NCBI GenBank assembly: GCA_002428605.1
Contig: DIXH01000063.1
Coordinates: forward strand, 3,779-67,778
DNA length: 64,000 nt
Direction: 5' to 3'
Source: Clostridiaceae bacterium UBA6085
GTDB lineage: Bacteria; Bacillota; Clostridia; Clostridiales; Clostridiaceae
Both the position numbers and the translations under genes were made by a program. The number at the start of each line of letters is the position of its first letter. The stretch's first letter is position 1. This document shows positions 25,853 to 35,220 of this stretch, in pieces. Below the pieces are notes generated by a model. It worked only from the letters and a program-made list of their open reading frames with translations, was not told the origin of the DNA and ran no database searches.

Positions 25853-26788
25853 ATGAATGATTTTGAAGTGATTTCCTTTCTTCTTGAAGGTGATCCATCG
25901 ATACAGTACCAGACAAGGAAGTATCTACTTGGAGAGACCGAGGATGAGCTTTCAGAGCACAGGCAATCAATTTCGAAGGTCGGCTGGGGCAGGATGTACC
26001 TTGATGCGCAGAATGAGGACCTTAGCTTCGGCAAAGGCTTCTACGCCCACAAATGGACATCGACTCACTATTCGCTCCTTGACCTCAGGTATCTTGAAAT
26101 TCCAAGGGAGACTGAGTCTCTGGTCATGTCAGTCAGGGATATCACACAGAAATGCAGGGCTGGAGATGGCGGAGTAACAGGTACAGGGGGAAGCAAGAGG
26201 AGCGACGTGTGCGTCAACGGCATGTTCCTGAACTACGGTGCATACTTCCATATGGAAGATGAACCGGTAAGGACAATTGTTGACCTTCTTTCGGGGCAGG
26301 TACTTCCGGACGGCGGCTTCAACTGCCAGGATAAGTCGACCCACAGCTCGGTTCACACCACACTGTCTGTTCTTGAGGGCTTCCTGAGCCTTATCAGGTA
26401 TGGCTATACCTACAGGATCGACGACGTCATGAGGATGAAGAAGGCTGCGGAGGAGTTCCTGCTTTCACATCATCTGTTCAGGTCATCAACAACAGGAGAC
26501 GTGATAAATGAGAACTTCATACAGCCCGCTTATCCTCCGAGATGGAAGTATGACATTCTGAAGGCACTCTGGTACTTTGCTGATGCCGGCATTACTTATG
26601 ACAAGAGGATGGAGGATGCCCTGAGGACCGTTGAGAAGCTCAGGACAAAGGATGGAACCCTGCTCAGGGGAAAGACCATATCAGGTGAGCTTCATTTCAG
26701 GATGGAGGAAGGAAAGGCAGGCAGGTGGAACACCATGCGTGCAATGCGGGTCCTCCAGCATTATGCAAGGCTGTCTGAAAACGAGTAG
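25853..26788 (+). CDS. Alpha/alpha-toroid (terpene cyclase/prenyltransferase-like) protein
   Basis: A 311-residue soluble protein with repeats typical of the (alpha/alpha)6 toroid of squalene cyclases and prenyltransferases: VLPDGGFNCQDKSTHSSVHTTL, visible as LPDGGFNCQDK and HSSVHTTLSVLEGF, and a later KDGTLLRGK. The cyclase DxDD motif is absent, so it is unlikely to cyclise terpenes. ATG 25853 follows GGAGGTGA; TTG 25850 is too close. It ends at a strong hairpin. A carbohydrate- or lipid-binding role is possible but not shown. Confidence 0.72.
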   Translation: MNDFEVISFLLEGDPSIQYQTRKYLLGETEDELSEHRQSISKVGWGRMYLDAQNEDLSFGKGFYAHKWTSTHYSLLDLRYLEIPRETESLVMSVRDITQKCRAGDGGVTGTGGSKRSDVCVNGMFLNYGAYFHMEDEPVRTIVDLLSGQVLPDGGFNCQDKSTHSSVHTTLSVLEGFLSLIRYGYTYRIDDVMRMKKAAEEFLLSHHLFRSSTTGDVINENFIQPAYPPRWKYDILKALWYFADAGITYDKRMEDALRTVEKLRTKDGTLLRGKTISGELHFRMEEGKAGRWNTMRAMRVLQHYARLSENE

Positions 26789-26818
26789 AAGGAGGAAGCG
26801 AAACTTCCTCCTTCTTTA
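26787..26818. terminator. Terminator between convergent genes
   Basis: Perfect 12-bp stem AGAAGGAGGAAG/CTTCCTCCTTCT, CGAAA loop, then TTTATG, overlapping the toroid gene's stop codon (TAG 26786-26788). Confidence 0.8.
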
Positions 26819-26833
26819 TGAACTAATATGACC

Positions 26834-27238
26834 CTAGTAGTTTATGAGCCTTGGAAGAGCCTTTGCCTGCTCTACCCAGTCAGCGACCTGCTTTTCTGTA
26901 GGAAGCTTTCTTACGAGCTTCTTCTCGGTATTTACTTCAACCATTTTAGCAAACAGGTTGTCAGGCTTTCTCTTTGAAAGCTCAGGGACTGTATCCACTC
27001 CGGCCAGCTCCAGAAGGTCTGAATACTCCGATCCGACGCCCTTGATCCTCATGAGGTCCGAACGGTTTATGAACTTCAGGATCAGCTTTTCAGAGATGCC
27101 GGTCGTTTCAGCCAGTTTCTTTCTCTTTGCCTTAGTGTCTCCTGCAGCAAGAAGTGAATCAACATTCTTGATCCCTGCTTCTGCAAGCTTTTCAGCATAA
27201 CCTTCTCCTACTCCTTCGATGTACTTGAGATTTGCCAT
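26834..27238 (-). CDS. DUF4332-type helix-hairpin-helix protein
   Basis: A 134-residue basic protein built from helix-hairpin-helix units: LKYIEGVGEGYAEKLAEAGI (residues 4-23) and LMRIKGVGSEYSDLLELAGV further on, matching the DUF4332 pattern. HhH units bind DNA backbone non-specifically, so a DNA-associated role is likely, but no partner is known. ATG follows AGGAGGTG. It is divergent from the giant helicase gene. Confidence 0.82.
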   Translation of the reverse strand: MANLKYIEGVGEGYAEKLAEAGIKNVDSLLAAGDTKAKRKKLAETTGISEKLILKFINRSDLMRIKGVGSEYSDLLELAGVDTVPELSKRKPDNLFAKMVEVNTEKKLVRKLPTEKQVADWVEQAKALPRLINY

Positions 27239-27308
27239 TTTACACCTCCTGTGGTGAGCGGTTGTTGCCGCTTTGTCGCGCTGCCAAGAACTACAGTAAA
27301 CGTTTGTA

Positions 27309-27317
27309 TGCTATAAT
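27309..27317 (+). promoter_or_regulatory. Extended -10 promoter of the helicase gene
   Basis: TG-C-TATAAT, an extended -10 element without a good -35, about 92 bases before the start of the helicase gene. Confidence 0.5.
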
Positions 27318-27408
27318 TAATTAATAACATATGGGATATGGATAATCAAGGTTTATCAAGATATATCCGTGTTTAATATTTGAATTATGAATTTCCGGAG
27401 GTCTTCAT

Positions 27409-30400
27409 ATGGATGAACAAGAATCAATATTTCTTAAGCTCGAAGCAAATGCTGCTGTAAACTATGCCATGGCAGAGAACGGATCCCCCCTGATAAGGGG
27501 AATAACTGTTAAGAACAGCAGCGGTGCAGGCATCGAGGAAACCGTCCTCTATATTTCATTCCAGGACGATTTCGCAAAAGAGTACATCAAGGAGATCCCC
27601 TTTCTCCCAAATGACAGGGAACTTGACCTAGGCATGCCGATCATCGAGATGGACATAAGGAAGATCTTTTCAGTGACTGAAAAGGTCACAAGGACCATTG
27701 ATGCAAGGCTCATGAAGGGTGAGGAGAAGCTCGCCGAAGCCTCGGTCTCCATACAGATGCTTCCTTTCAACCAGTGGCCGGGGCTTGGTGTTATGCCTGA
27801 GCTGACAGCTGCCTTCGCAACTCCCAACCACCCGGCAATTGACAAGGTCATTGTCAGGGCCTCGGATATACTTAAGGAAAGCGGCAAGGAGCCTTCATTC
27901 GAGGGCTACCAGTCGAAGAATCCCGAAAGGGTCCTCGAGCAGGCTGCGGCAATCTACGGCGCGCTCAAGGAGCTCCTTATAGTCTATGCAGGTCCTCCTG
28001 CCAGCTTTGAAACAGAAGGGCAGAGGGTCAGGCTTTCAGACGCGGTCCTTACAGAGAAGATAGGAACGTGCCTTGACCTGGCACTGCTCTATTCATCATG
28101 CCTTGAGGCTGTTTCACTCAACCCGCTCGTGGTCTTCACGGAAGGTCATGCCATGACCGGACTTTGGCTTGGAGAGGAATTCTTCCAGGATCCTGTGCAG
28201 GAGGACGCTGCAGCCCTTACAAAGAGGACCGCGAAGGGTGTCAGCCAGCTTGCTGTCATCGAAGCGACAGGTATCCGCCAGGGAAGCAGCATGGACTTCA
28301 ATGAAGCTGTGAGGACAGGCCAGAAGAAACTCTCGGAGGAGGGCAGGTTCCTTTTGTCGGTTGACATAGCAAGATCACGTGCAGGAGGCATAAAGCCGCT
28401 TCCTCAGGCCTTTTCTCCTGACGGCACTGTTACTGAGAGGGAGACGACACTCAAGGAGAGGGCAATGGTTGACCCTAACCTTATCAATGTCATTCGGCTC
28501 GATGAGAAAGCTTCACAGAAGGTACAGACCCGAAGGGAAAAGTGGGAGAGGAAGCTTCTGGACCTGTCACTTCGGAATAACCTTTTGAACTACAGGCAGG
28601 GTAAGTCAGGAATAGCACTCCTGTCAGCTGACCTTACATCACTTGAAAACGAGATATACAGCGGAAAGGAATTCCAGATACTCAAGAAGCCTGATGACCT
28701 GGAGAATGAAGGCATGGAGAGCATGAACCTCACACCTGCCATGAAGGAGCTCATAGACTCCGAATTCAGGCAGGGCAAGCTCAGGACGCTCCTGTCAGAG
28801 GAGGAGCTGCCTGAGAGGCTTTCCGGCCTTTTCAGGACGGCAAGGACCGCTATCGAGGAATCCGGAGCTAACAGCCTTTTCCTTGTGCTTGGCAGGCTCA
28901 AATGGTACGAAAGCCCGGCAAGCCAGAAGGAAAGGTATGCTCCTCTTGTGCTCGTTCCAGTGGACCTTCAGCGGAAGCTGGGCAAGAAGGGGTATGTCCT
29001 GAAGGCAAGGGAAGAGGATGCCGTATTCAACATCACCCTCTCTGAGCTACTCAACAAGGACTTCTCAATCAGCCTCCAGGGTCTTGACCCGATACCTGAC
29101 GACGGCAGCGGCTGCGACCTCACAAGGATATTCAGCATCGTCCGTTCCGCGATAATGAATGAGAAGCGCTGGGATGTTGTGGAAGACTCCCATCTTGGCA
29201 TATTCTCCTTCAGGAAGTTCATAATGTGGAACGACCTGAAGAACCACGGCGAAGAGCTTGGCAAAAACGCGATAGTCAGGTCGCTCATGGAAGGAAGCCT
29301 GCAGTTTGTCCCGGAAGGGATCGAAATTGAAGATGAACTCCTCGATGATGTGGTCGACCCGGCTGACCTTATGTTCCCTGTAAGCGCAGACGCATCACAG
29401 ATGCTGGCAGTCAAGGCAGCGGCTGAAGGCAAGTCCTTCGTCCTGCACGGACCTCCAGGCACTGGAAAATCACAGACCATAACCAATATCATTGCAAACG
29501 CCCTTTCTGACGGTAAAAGGGTCCTGTTCGTCGCGGAAAAGATGGCAGCGTTGTCAGTGGTCCAGAAGAGGCTGAAGAAGATAGGACTTGATCCGTTTTC
29601 CCTTGAGCTTCATTCGAACAAGGCGAAAAAGAGGGATGTGCTGGACCAGCTTGCAAGGACCATTTCTGTAAGGAACGGAAAATTTGGCGATGAGTTCATA
29701 AAGGTTTCTGCAGAGGTCTCAAGGGAAAGGGAAGAGCTGAATGAGATCGTTAAGGCAATGTACAGGAAGCATGGCTTCTCCCTTTCTGCGTACGAAATGG
29801 TATCAGCATTGGGGACACTCAGTAACGAAAAGGAAATGTCAAGGATAGGGCTGCCTTACGAAACATTGGGAAATGAAGATCTGCAGAAGCTCATCCTTAT
29901 AGCAAGAGACCTTGAGTCCGCTGCGGGGGAAAACGGTGACTACAGTGATGCTCCGCTCAAGGGGATCGGACTTTCTGCATATAATCCGTCGGTAAAGCGG
30001 GATGCCGCTGACCTTGTTCCAAGGGTGCGTGACAAGGCGGCAAAGACCGGAGAGCTCCTTGACGCGGCAGCTTTGGGCGAAGACAAGGACACATACGGGA
30101 AAGTTGCTGCAATCGTAAGAATGATTGATATTGCAGTTAGGAACGAAAGTCATCCGGACCTACTTGCATCTCCGGATTCTGCCGGGATCCCGGCACTTAT
30201 AAATGCTGCAATCGGAGCCCTTGAAGATGCAAAAGCAAAAAGGGCGGAGGCTTCGGAATACTTTTCAGGTGACCTTCAAAGCTTCGATGCCGAAGGTCTG
30301 ATTGCTGAGCTTGGCAGTGCAGAATCCAAATGGCTGGTCGGAAGACTTCTTGGTGAAAGCCGTGTCTTGAAGACTATCAGGTCAAACGCAAAGGATCCGG

Positions 30401-33165
30401 CATCGGTCAACGCTGAAAATGCAGTACAGAGGCTAAAGACGGTATCAGGCTATAAGGCAGCACTGTCTGAGCTTCTGGTGAAGCTTGATAAGCTTAAGGT
30501 TATTGGTACTGTGGCAAAAGGGATCGATACAAGCGCTGAGGAGCTTAATGCCATTTCTTCAGACGTTACAGAATTCCTGCATTATTCGGTTCTGGCAGGT
30601 GGTGATGATGAAGCAGAGAAGAAAATATTGGAAGGGGTTAAATCGTCAGGCAGTGACATACTCAGGCTCAATCAGGAGCTGAAGGACTTCATTGGCGACT
30701 TCAAAGAGCTGGAAAGGCTTCTTTCACTTGAGCTAAATGAAATCCCTTCGGGAGAAGGAAACTGGCTGCAGAGGATATTTGACAGGCTCAGCACATATTC
30801 GAACAATCTTGACAGCCTCAGGGAATGGACGATCTACAACCAGGTCAAGGAAAGGGCAGAGGCCTCGGGAATCGGAGCTTTGATTCGTGATTTCGAGTCT
30901 TCAGTGATACTGGGCAAGGATGCAGTGGGAAGCCTCAGGAGACAGCTGTATACGGAAGCACTTGATTCTGCTCTGAGCCTTGAGCCTGTGCTTTCCGGCT
31001 ACACCGGAAGGCAGATAGGGGACAAGATAACATATTTCAAGGAGACCTGGGACAAGTACGAGGAGCTTTCAAAGAAGGATATCTACTCGAAACTCGCGGC
31101 CAAGGTCCCTGACATGACAAAGGAAGTGTCACAGTCCTCGGAGGTCGGGATCCTCCAGAGGGCGATAAGGAGCGGCGGCAGAGGGGTATCCATAAGGAAG
31201 CTCTTCGACAGCATACCGAATCTTCTGCCAAGGCTTGCCCCGTGCATGCTAATGAGCCCGATCTCAGTTGCACAGTATCTCTCTCCATCCAAGGAGCTGT
31301 TCGACCTCATAGTCTTCGATGAGGCATCCCAGATGCCGACAAGCGAAGCGGTCGGTGCTATCGCAAGGGGCAGGAATGTGGTGGTGGTGGGTGACCCGAA
31401 GCAGCTCCCGCCGACAAGCTTCTTCATGACCCAGAACAATGACGAGGAAAGCTTTGAAATGGAGGACCTGGACAACATACTCGAGGACTGTCTGGCCCTG
31501 TCGATGCCTGAATCCTACCTTCAGTGGCATTACAGGAGCAGGCATGAAAGCCTCATAGCCTTCAGCAACAGGAACTACTACGAGAACAGGCTGTTCACCT
31601 ATCCATCTCCCGGAGCCCTTGTGTCAAGGGTAACTTGCGAATACGTGGATGGCTCCTATGAAAGAGGAGGCACCAAGCAGAACAGGAAGGAAGCGGAGGC
31701 GGTCGTCGCTGAAATAATGAGACGGCTTTCGGACCAGGAGCTTAGGAAGCTCAGCATAGGGGTAGTCACATTCAGTTCAGTGCAGCAGACACTTATAGAA
31801 GACCTGCTTTACGAGGCATTTGCGGAGCATCCTGAATTGGAGGTCATTTCCGCTGAAAGCGAAGAGCCTGTGTTCGTGAAGAACCTCGAGAACGTCCAGG
31901 GAGACGAAAGGGATGTCATACTGTTCTCTGTAGGCTACGGACCTGACGAAAAGGGTAAGCTCACGATGAACTTCGGCCCCCTGAACCAGGAGGGTGGCTG
32001 GAGAAGGCTCAACGTTGCTGTTTCCAGGGCAAGGTCTGAGATGAAGGTATTCACCTGCATCCGTCCTGAGATGATAGACCCGTCGAAAACTACTGCAAAG
32101 GGAGTCAGCGACCTGAAGGCATTCCTTGAATATGCGATAAGAGGAAGTCAGGCACTTCCATTCTCGGAGGCCGAAAGGTTAAGGGGAAGGGACGGTCTCC
32201 AGTCTGTCCTGAAGGCTTCGCTTGAAAAGAGAGGTCTTAAGGCAGTGACTGATGTGGGTGTTTCAAGGTTCAGGGTCGACCTTGGGATCGTCCATCCTGA
32301 AAAGTCCGATGAATTCATACTCGGAATACGCTGCGGCGGTGACTCCTTCAGGGAGGCAAGGACAGCAAGGGACAGGGATATATTGCAGGATTCGGTGCTC
32401 AAGGGTCTCGGCTGGAACATTACAAGGGTATATCCCATTGACTGGTACGAGAACAGCGAAAAGGAAACAGAAAGGATACTCTCACTCGTCAGTGAGCTTG
32501 CTTCAGGCAATCCACCTGAGGAAGAGCCGAGGGCTACAGGTGATCGGAAGATCATGTCATTTGCTGCAGAACCTATAGAAAGCAACGATGGGAACAAGTC
32601 CGGTGCCAGACGAAGCTACGAATTCGCAAAACTTTCCCAAAAGTCTTTTTCATCTGAGGAATTCCAGATGCCCAAGAACCGGAGGAAGATAAGGGATGAC
32701 ATCGAAAGCATCATAGATGCAGAGGCCCCGGTCTCAGAATCATACCTGTTCAGGCGCATTCTAGCTGCCTACGGGCTCAGGAATGGAGCAAAAAACACGG
32801 CGATCATGGATGCCCTTGTAACCGACCTTGGTTACCATGTTGAGGACGAGGGTGGCGAACTGTTCATCTGGAGGGACAAAAACCAGATGGATACTGTCGA
32901 CCATTACAGGACAAATGAAGGGGAGATGCCAAGGGAAGCCAAGGAGATACCCCTGGTGGAATTCATTGCCGCACTGAGGGAAACAGTGGATAAGAACGTA
33001 TCAATACCTTCCGAGGAGCTTCCGAAGGAGGTTGCAAGGGCATTTGGATTCCAGAGGACCTCCCAGGCCCTTTCTGAAAAGGTAAAGGCCGCAGAGGGCA
33101 TCTGCATTTCAAAAGGTACCATAAAGATAGACGAAGCAGGCAAAGTTTCGCCTGTCAGGCCATGA
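27409..33165 (+). CDS. DUF4011/DUF3320 superfamily 1 helicase with nuclease-like domain
   Basis: A 1918-residue protein. The N-terminal third has the transglutaminase-like and DUF4011 regions (the latter from about residue 370, WERKLLDLSLRNNLLNYR region). The SF1 helicase core is split: Walker A GPPGTGKS near 681-688 and Walker B DEASQMP near 1304, with SRAR near 1536. From about 1580 to 1690 lies a restriction-endonuclease-like (MTES_1575-type) domain, and a DUF3320 domain sits at about 1755-1800. Relatives are scattered, often in defence or mobile regions; the function is not established. In the nuclease domain Asp1624 (RVDLGI) is kept, but the usual IECDG is IRCGG (Arg1641, Gly1643), which may abolish cleavage. 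ATG follows CCGGAGG. Confidence 0.88.
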   Translation: MDEQESIFLKLEANAAVNYAMAENGSPLIRGITVKNSSGAGIEETVLYISFQDDFAKEYIKEIPFLPNDRELDLGMPIIEMDIRKIFSVTEKVTRTIDARLMKGEEKLAEASVSIQMLPFNQWPGLGVMPELTAAFATPNHPAIDKVIVRASDILKESGKEPSFEGYQSKNPERVLEQAAAIYGALKELLIVYAGPPASFETEGQRVRLSDAVLTEKIGTCLDLALLYSSCLEAVSLNPLVVFTEGHAMTGLWLGEEFFQDPVQEDAAALTKRTAKGVSQLAVIEATGIRQGSSMDFNEAVRTGQKKLSEEGRFLLSVDIARSRAGGIKPLPQAFSPDGTVTERETTLKERAMVDPNLINVIRLDEKASQKVQTRREKWERKLLDLSLRNNLLNYRQGKSGIALLSADLTSLENEIYSGKEFQILKKPDDLENEGMESMNLTPAMKELIDSEFRQGKLRTLLSEEELPERLSGLFRTARTAIEESGANSLFLVLGRLKWYESPASQKERYAPLVLVPVDLQRKLGKKGYVLKAREEDAVFNITLSELLNKDFSISLQGLDPIPDDGSGCDLTRIFSIVRSAIMNEKRWDVVEDSHLGIFSFRKFIMWNDLKNHGEELGKNAIVRSLMEGSLQFVPEGIEIEDELLDDVVDPADLMFPVSADASQMLAVKAAAEGKSFVLHGPPGTGKSQTITNIIANALSDGKRVLFVAEKMAALSVVQKRLKKIGLDPFSLELHSNKAKKRDVLDQLARTISVRNGKFGDEFIKVSAEVSREREELNEIVKAMYRKHGFSLSAYEMVSALGTLSNEKEMSRIGLPYETLGNEDLQKLILIARDLESAAGENGDYSDAPLKGIGLSAYNPSVKRDAADLVPRVRDKAAKTGELLDAAALGEDKDTYGKVAAIVRMIDIAVRNESHPDLLASPDSAGIPALINAAIGALEDAKAKRAEASEYFSGDLQSFDAEGLIAELGSAESKWLVGRLLGESRVLKTIRSNAKDPASVNAENAVQRLKTVSGYKAALSELLVKLDKLKVIGTVAKGIDTSAEELNAISSDVTEFLHYSVLAGGDDEAEKKILEGVKSSGSDILRLNQELKDFIGDFKELERLLSLELNEIPSGEGNWLQRIFDRLSTYSNNLDSLREWTIYNQVKERAEASGIGALIRDFESSVILGKDAVGSLRRQLYTEALDSALSLEPVLSGYTGRQIGDKITYFKETWDKYEELSKKDIYSKLAAKVPDMTKEVSQSSEVGILQRAIRSGGRGVSIRKLFDSIPNLLPRLAPCMLMSPISVAQYLSPSKELFDLIVFDEASQMPTSEAVGAIARGRNVVVVGDPKQLPPTSFFMTQNNDEESFEMEDLDNILEDCLALSMPESYLQWHYRSRHESLIAFSNRNYYENRLFTYPSPGALVSRVTCEYVDGSYERGGTKQNRKEAEAVVAEIMRRLSDQELRKLSIGVVTFSSVQQTLIEDLLYEAFAEHPELEVISAESEEPVFVKNLENVQGDERDVILFSVGYGPDEKGKLTMNFGPLNQEGGWRRLNVAVSRARSEMKVFTCIRPEMIDPSKTTAKGVSDLKAFLEYAIRGSQALPFSEAERLRGRDGLQSVLKASLEKRGLKAVTDVGVSRFRVDLGIVHPEKSDEFILGIRCGGDSFREARTARDRDILQDSVLKGLGWNITRVYPIDWYENSEKETERILSLVSELASGNPPEEEPRATGDRKIMSFAAEPIESNDGNKSGARRSYEFAKLSQKSFSSEEFQMPKNRRKIRDDIESIIDAEAPVSESYLFRRILAAYGLRNGAKNTAIMDALVTDLGYHVEDEGGELFIWRDKNQMDTVDHYRTNEGEMPREAKEIPLVEFIAALRETVDKNVSIPSEELPKEVARAFGFQRTSQALSEKVKAAEGICISKGTIKIDEAGKVSPVRP

Positions 33166-33166
33166 C

Positions 33167-33700
33167 ATGGACTCTTTAGGTATTGAGGCAGCAAAGCTTC
33201 TGAACTCAAAGGCTCTCGATGTTTTCTTCGGAAATCCCGTGACAGTCTATGCACTATACATACTCATTGCTGTAACTGCTGTCCTTCTGATGCTGCCGGG
33301 AACAAGGAAGACTGCCGTGCTTGTCGCCATAGCCTTCCTTATTACCTGGATTTCAGGTGAGCTGATGCTTAAGAACGCCATTGGAAGGGTCAGGCCATTC
33401 ATCGAATACGATCTGACTGTGATAATCAAGAGACCGGAGTCGTATTCCTTCCCTTCAGGCCATACGGCAATGTCATTTGCTGTTGCAGGAGTGTTCCTGT
33501 TCACGGGACACAGATACAGGAAGGTATTCCTCGCATTCGCTGCATATGTCAGCATATCCCGCGTTTACCTTAATGTCCATTATATGACCGACATCCTTGG
33601 AGGTATGCTCCTTGGACTTATGGTCTCATATGTCACAGTAAGGTGGATAGGAAGATGGCTGCAGAACAGCATATACTACAGGAGAAAAAGGCAGACCTGA
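33167..33700 (+). CDS. PAP2 family lipid phosphatase
   Basis: A 177-residue PAP2 superfamily membrane enzyme with about five helices. All three signature motifs are visible: KNAIGRVRP, FPSGHTAMSF with the catalytic His, and SRVYLNVHYMTD with the nucleophile-pair His. The likely substrate is undecaprenyl pyrophosphate or phosphatidic acid, on the outer face of the membrane. It begins one base after the helicase stop, so it is co-transcribed with it; a functional link is not obvious. Confidence 0.9.
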   Translation: MDSLGIEAAKLLNSKALDVFFGNPVTVYALYILIAVTAVLLMLPGTRKTAVLVAIAFLITWISGELMLKNAIGRVRPFIEYDLTVIIKRPESYSFPSGHTAMSFAVAGVFLFTGHRYRKVFLAFAAYVSISRVYLNVHYMTDILGGMLLGLMVSYVTVRWIGRWLQNSIYYRRKRQT

Positions 33701-33736
33701 TAAGCAGCCATCAGACTGGTAAATCTTTATATAATT

Positions 33737-33763
33737 AAAAGGGAACCGCACAGGTTCCCTTTT
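33737..33763. terminator. Bidirectional terminator between PAP2 and decarboxylase genes
   Basis: 11-bp stem AAAAGGGAACC/GGTTCCCTTTT with a 5-nt loop; the A and T flanks give a T run in both directions. Confidence 0.85.
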
Positions 33764-33777
33764 GCTTATGCTTTCCT

Positions 33778-35220
33778 TCAAATTATGACTGCGATTGTCC
33801 CTCTTCCGCCTGACCTTGACTTGAGGATATTTGCACCGGACTCCTCAAGCCTCATAAGGTGCTCCACAGCATCCCTAGAGACTAGTTCTCCTGTCATAAG
33901 GACAGGAACACCGGGAGGGTAGGGGGTGATCCTTTCCGCACAGATCCTTCCCTCTGCCATTTCAAATGTCACTTCCTCCCAGCCTTCAAACAATGCTTCC
34001 CTTTCAGGAATAGAAATGACTGGTGATGGGAGCTTTGATACCCCGGTAGATATCCTGCCTGACAGGGACTCCTTGAAAAGGCCCTTCATGTCAAGGTCAA
34101 GGATGGCAGCTGAAAGCCTGTGGTACATGCCTTCATCATCGAAGCAGCTGCCTAAGAAGACAATGTTGTTTCCCATAGCCATTTCTGCCTGGATACCGTA
34201 ATCACGCCTGAGAAGGTCAGAAAGGAAATTACCTCCAAGGGGCGTATTCAGCACCAGCCGCGTATAGTCCTTTTGCAGACCTTTCAGGTCTTCATTACTT
34301 AGAAGCCTGAGTTCGGGTATATCCCTTATGGATTCGGAAAAACCTTCAATCATTGACTTCAATCCCTTGAGACGCTCACGTCCTTCAGTTTCCATTATCA
34401 TCCTTGCAGATTCAAGGCTTGCCATGAGAACATATGACGGGCTTGAAGTCTGGAAAACCCTCAGGTAATGCCTTATCCTATCCATGTCTTCCTCTGAGGC
34501 GTCTTTCCCCAGGTTTATGACTGAGCCCTGTGTAAGTGCCGGGAGCGTCTTGTGGAAGCTTAAGACTGATACAGCGGCTCCGCAATCCATGGCGGTCATT
34601 GGAAGGTCATCCCCGAAATAGAAATGGGACCCATGGGCCTCGTCTACAAGGAGCTTCAATCCATTCCTACTGCATACTTCTGAAATTGCCTGAAGGTCAG
34701 GCGAAACACCAAAATAACTAGGGGATGTGAGTATCAATCCCTTAAGTCCAATATTGGAGGCTATGGCCCTGACGACAGTTCCAGCTTCTATAGCGGTTGG
34801 GATACCGAACTCTTCATTGGAGCCAGGACTTATGAATACGGGTTCGATCCCTGATAATGATATGGCGTTGTATACCGACTGATGGCAGTCCCTCTGTACA
34901 AGTACCCTGTCTCCGGGTCTGAAGCATCCCATGACCATTGCAAGGATACCTCCGGTGCTGCCGTTGACAAGGTACCTGCTTTCAGCTGAGCGCATGGCTC
35001 CTGTCAGGAGATCCATTGACTCCTTTAGAATTTCCTCAGGGTAATGGAGATTATCTGTTCCGGGTATTTCAGTCACATCCAGCTTCAGGACATTTCCAAG
35101 AAGTGAATGAAGAATACCGTGAGGGTCCTGCTTGTGTCCGGGCATGTGGAAGAGGGCATTTCCTTCCTCATGATATGAGAGGAGCCCCTTGATCAAAGGG
35201 GCCCTATCCGTGTTTATCAT
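33778..35220 (-). CDS. Fold-type I PLP decarboxylase (Orn/Lys/Arg decarboxylase family)
   Basis: A 480-residue enzyme of the short Bacillus YaaO-like type. Seen are FHMPGHK at 24-30, the VNGSTGG cofactor loop near 86-91, DEAHG (Asp193) and SFHKTLPALTQGS with the Schiff-base Lys224. It should decarboxylate lysine, arginine or ornithine, or a related amino acid. Its ATG overlaps the scfB stop (ATGA), so it is translationally coupled to the SCIFF maturase, and it is unusual to see it there rather than beside tmk. It could act in polyamine synthesis or in processing linked to the peptide; the second is speculation. Confidence 0.9.
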   Translation of the reverse strand: MINTDRAPLIKGLLSYHEEGNALFHMPGHKQDPHGILHSLLGNVLKLDVTEIPGTDNLHYPEEILKESMDLLTGAMRSAESRYLVNGSTGGILAMVMGCFRPGDRVLVQRDCHQSVYNAISLSGIEPVFISPGSNEEFGIPTAIEAGTVVRAIASNIGLKGLILTSPSYFGVSPDLQAISEVCSRNGLKLLVDEAHGSHFYFGDDLPMTAMDCGAAVSVLSFHKTLPALTQGSVINLGKDASEEDMDRIRHYLRVFQTSSPSYVLMASLESARMIMETEGRERLKGLKSMIEGFSESIRDIPELRLLSNEDLKGLQKDYTRLVLNTPLGGNFLSDLLRRDYGIQAEMAMGNNIVFLGSCFDDEGMYHRLSAAILDLDMKGLFKESLSGRISTGVSKLPSPVISIPEREALFEGWEEVTFEMAEGRICAERITPYPPGVPVLMTGELVSRDAVEHLMRLEESGANILKSRSGGRGTIAVII

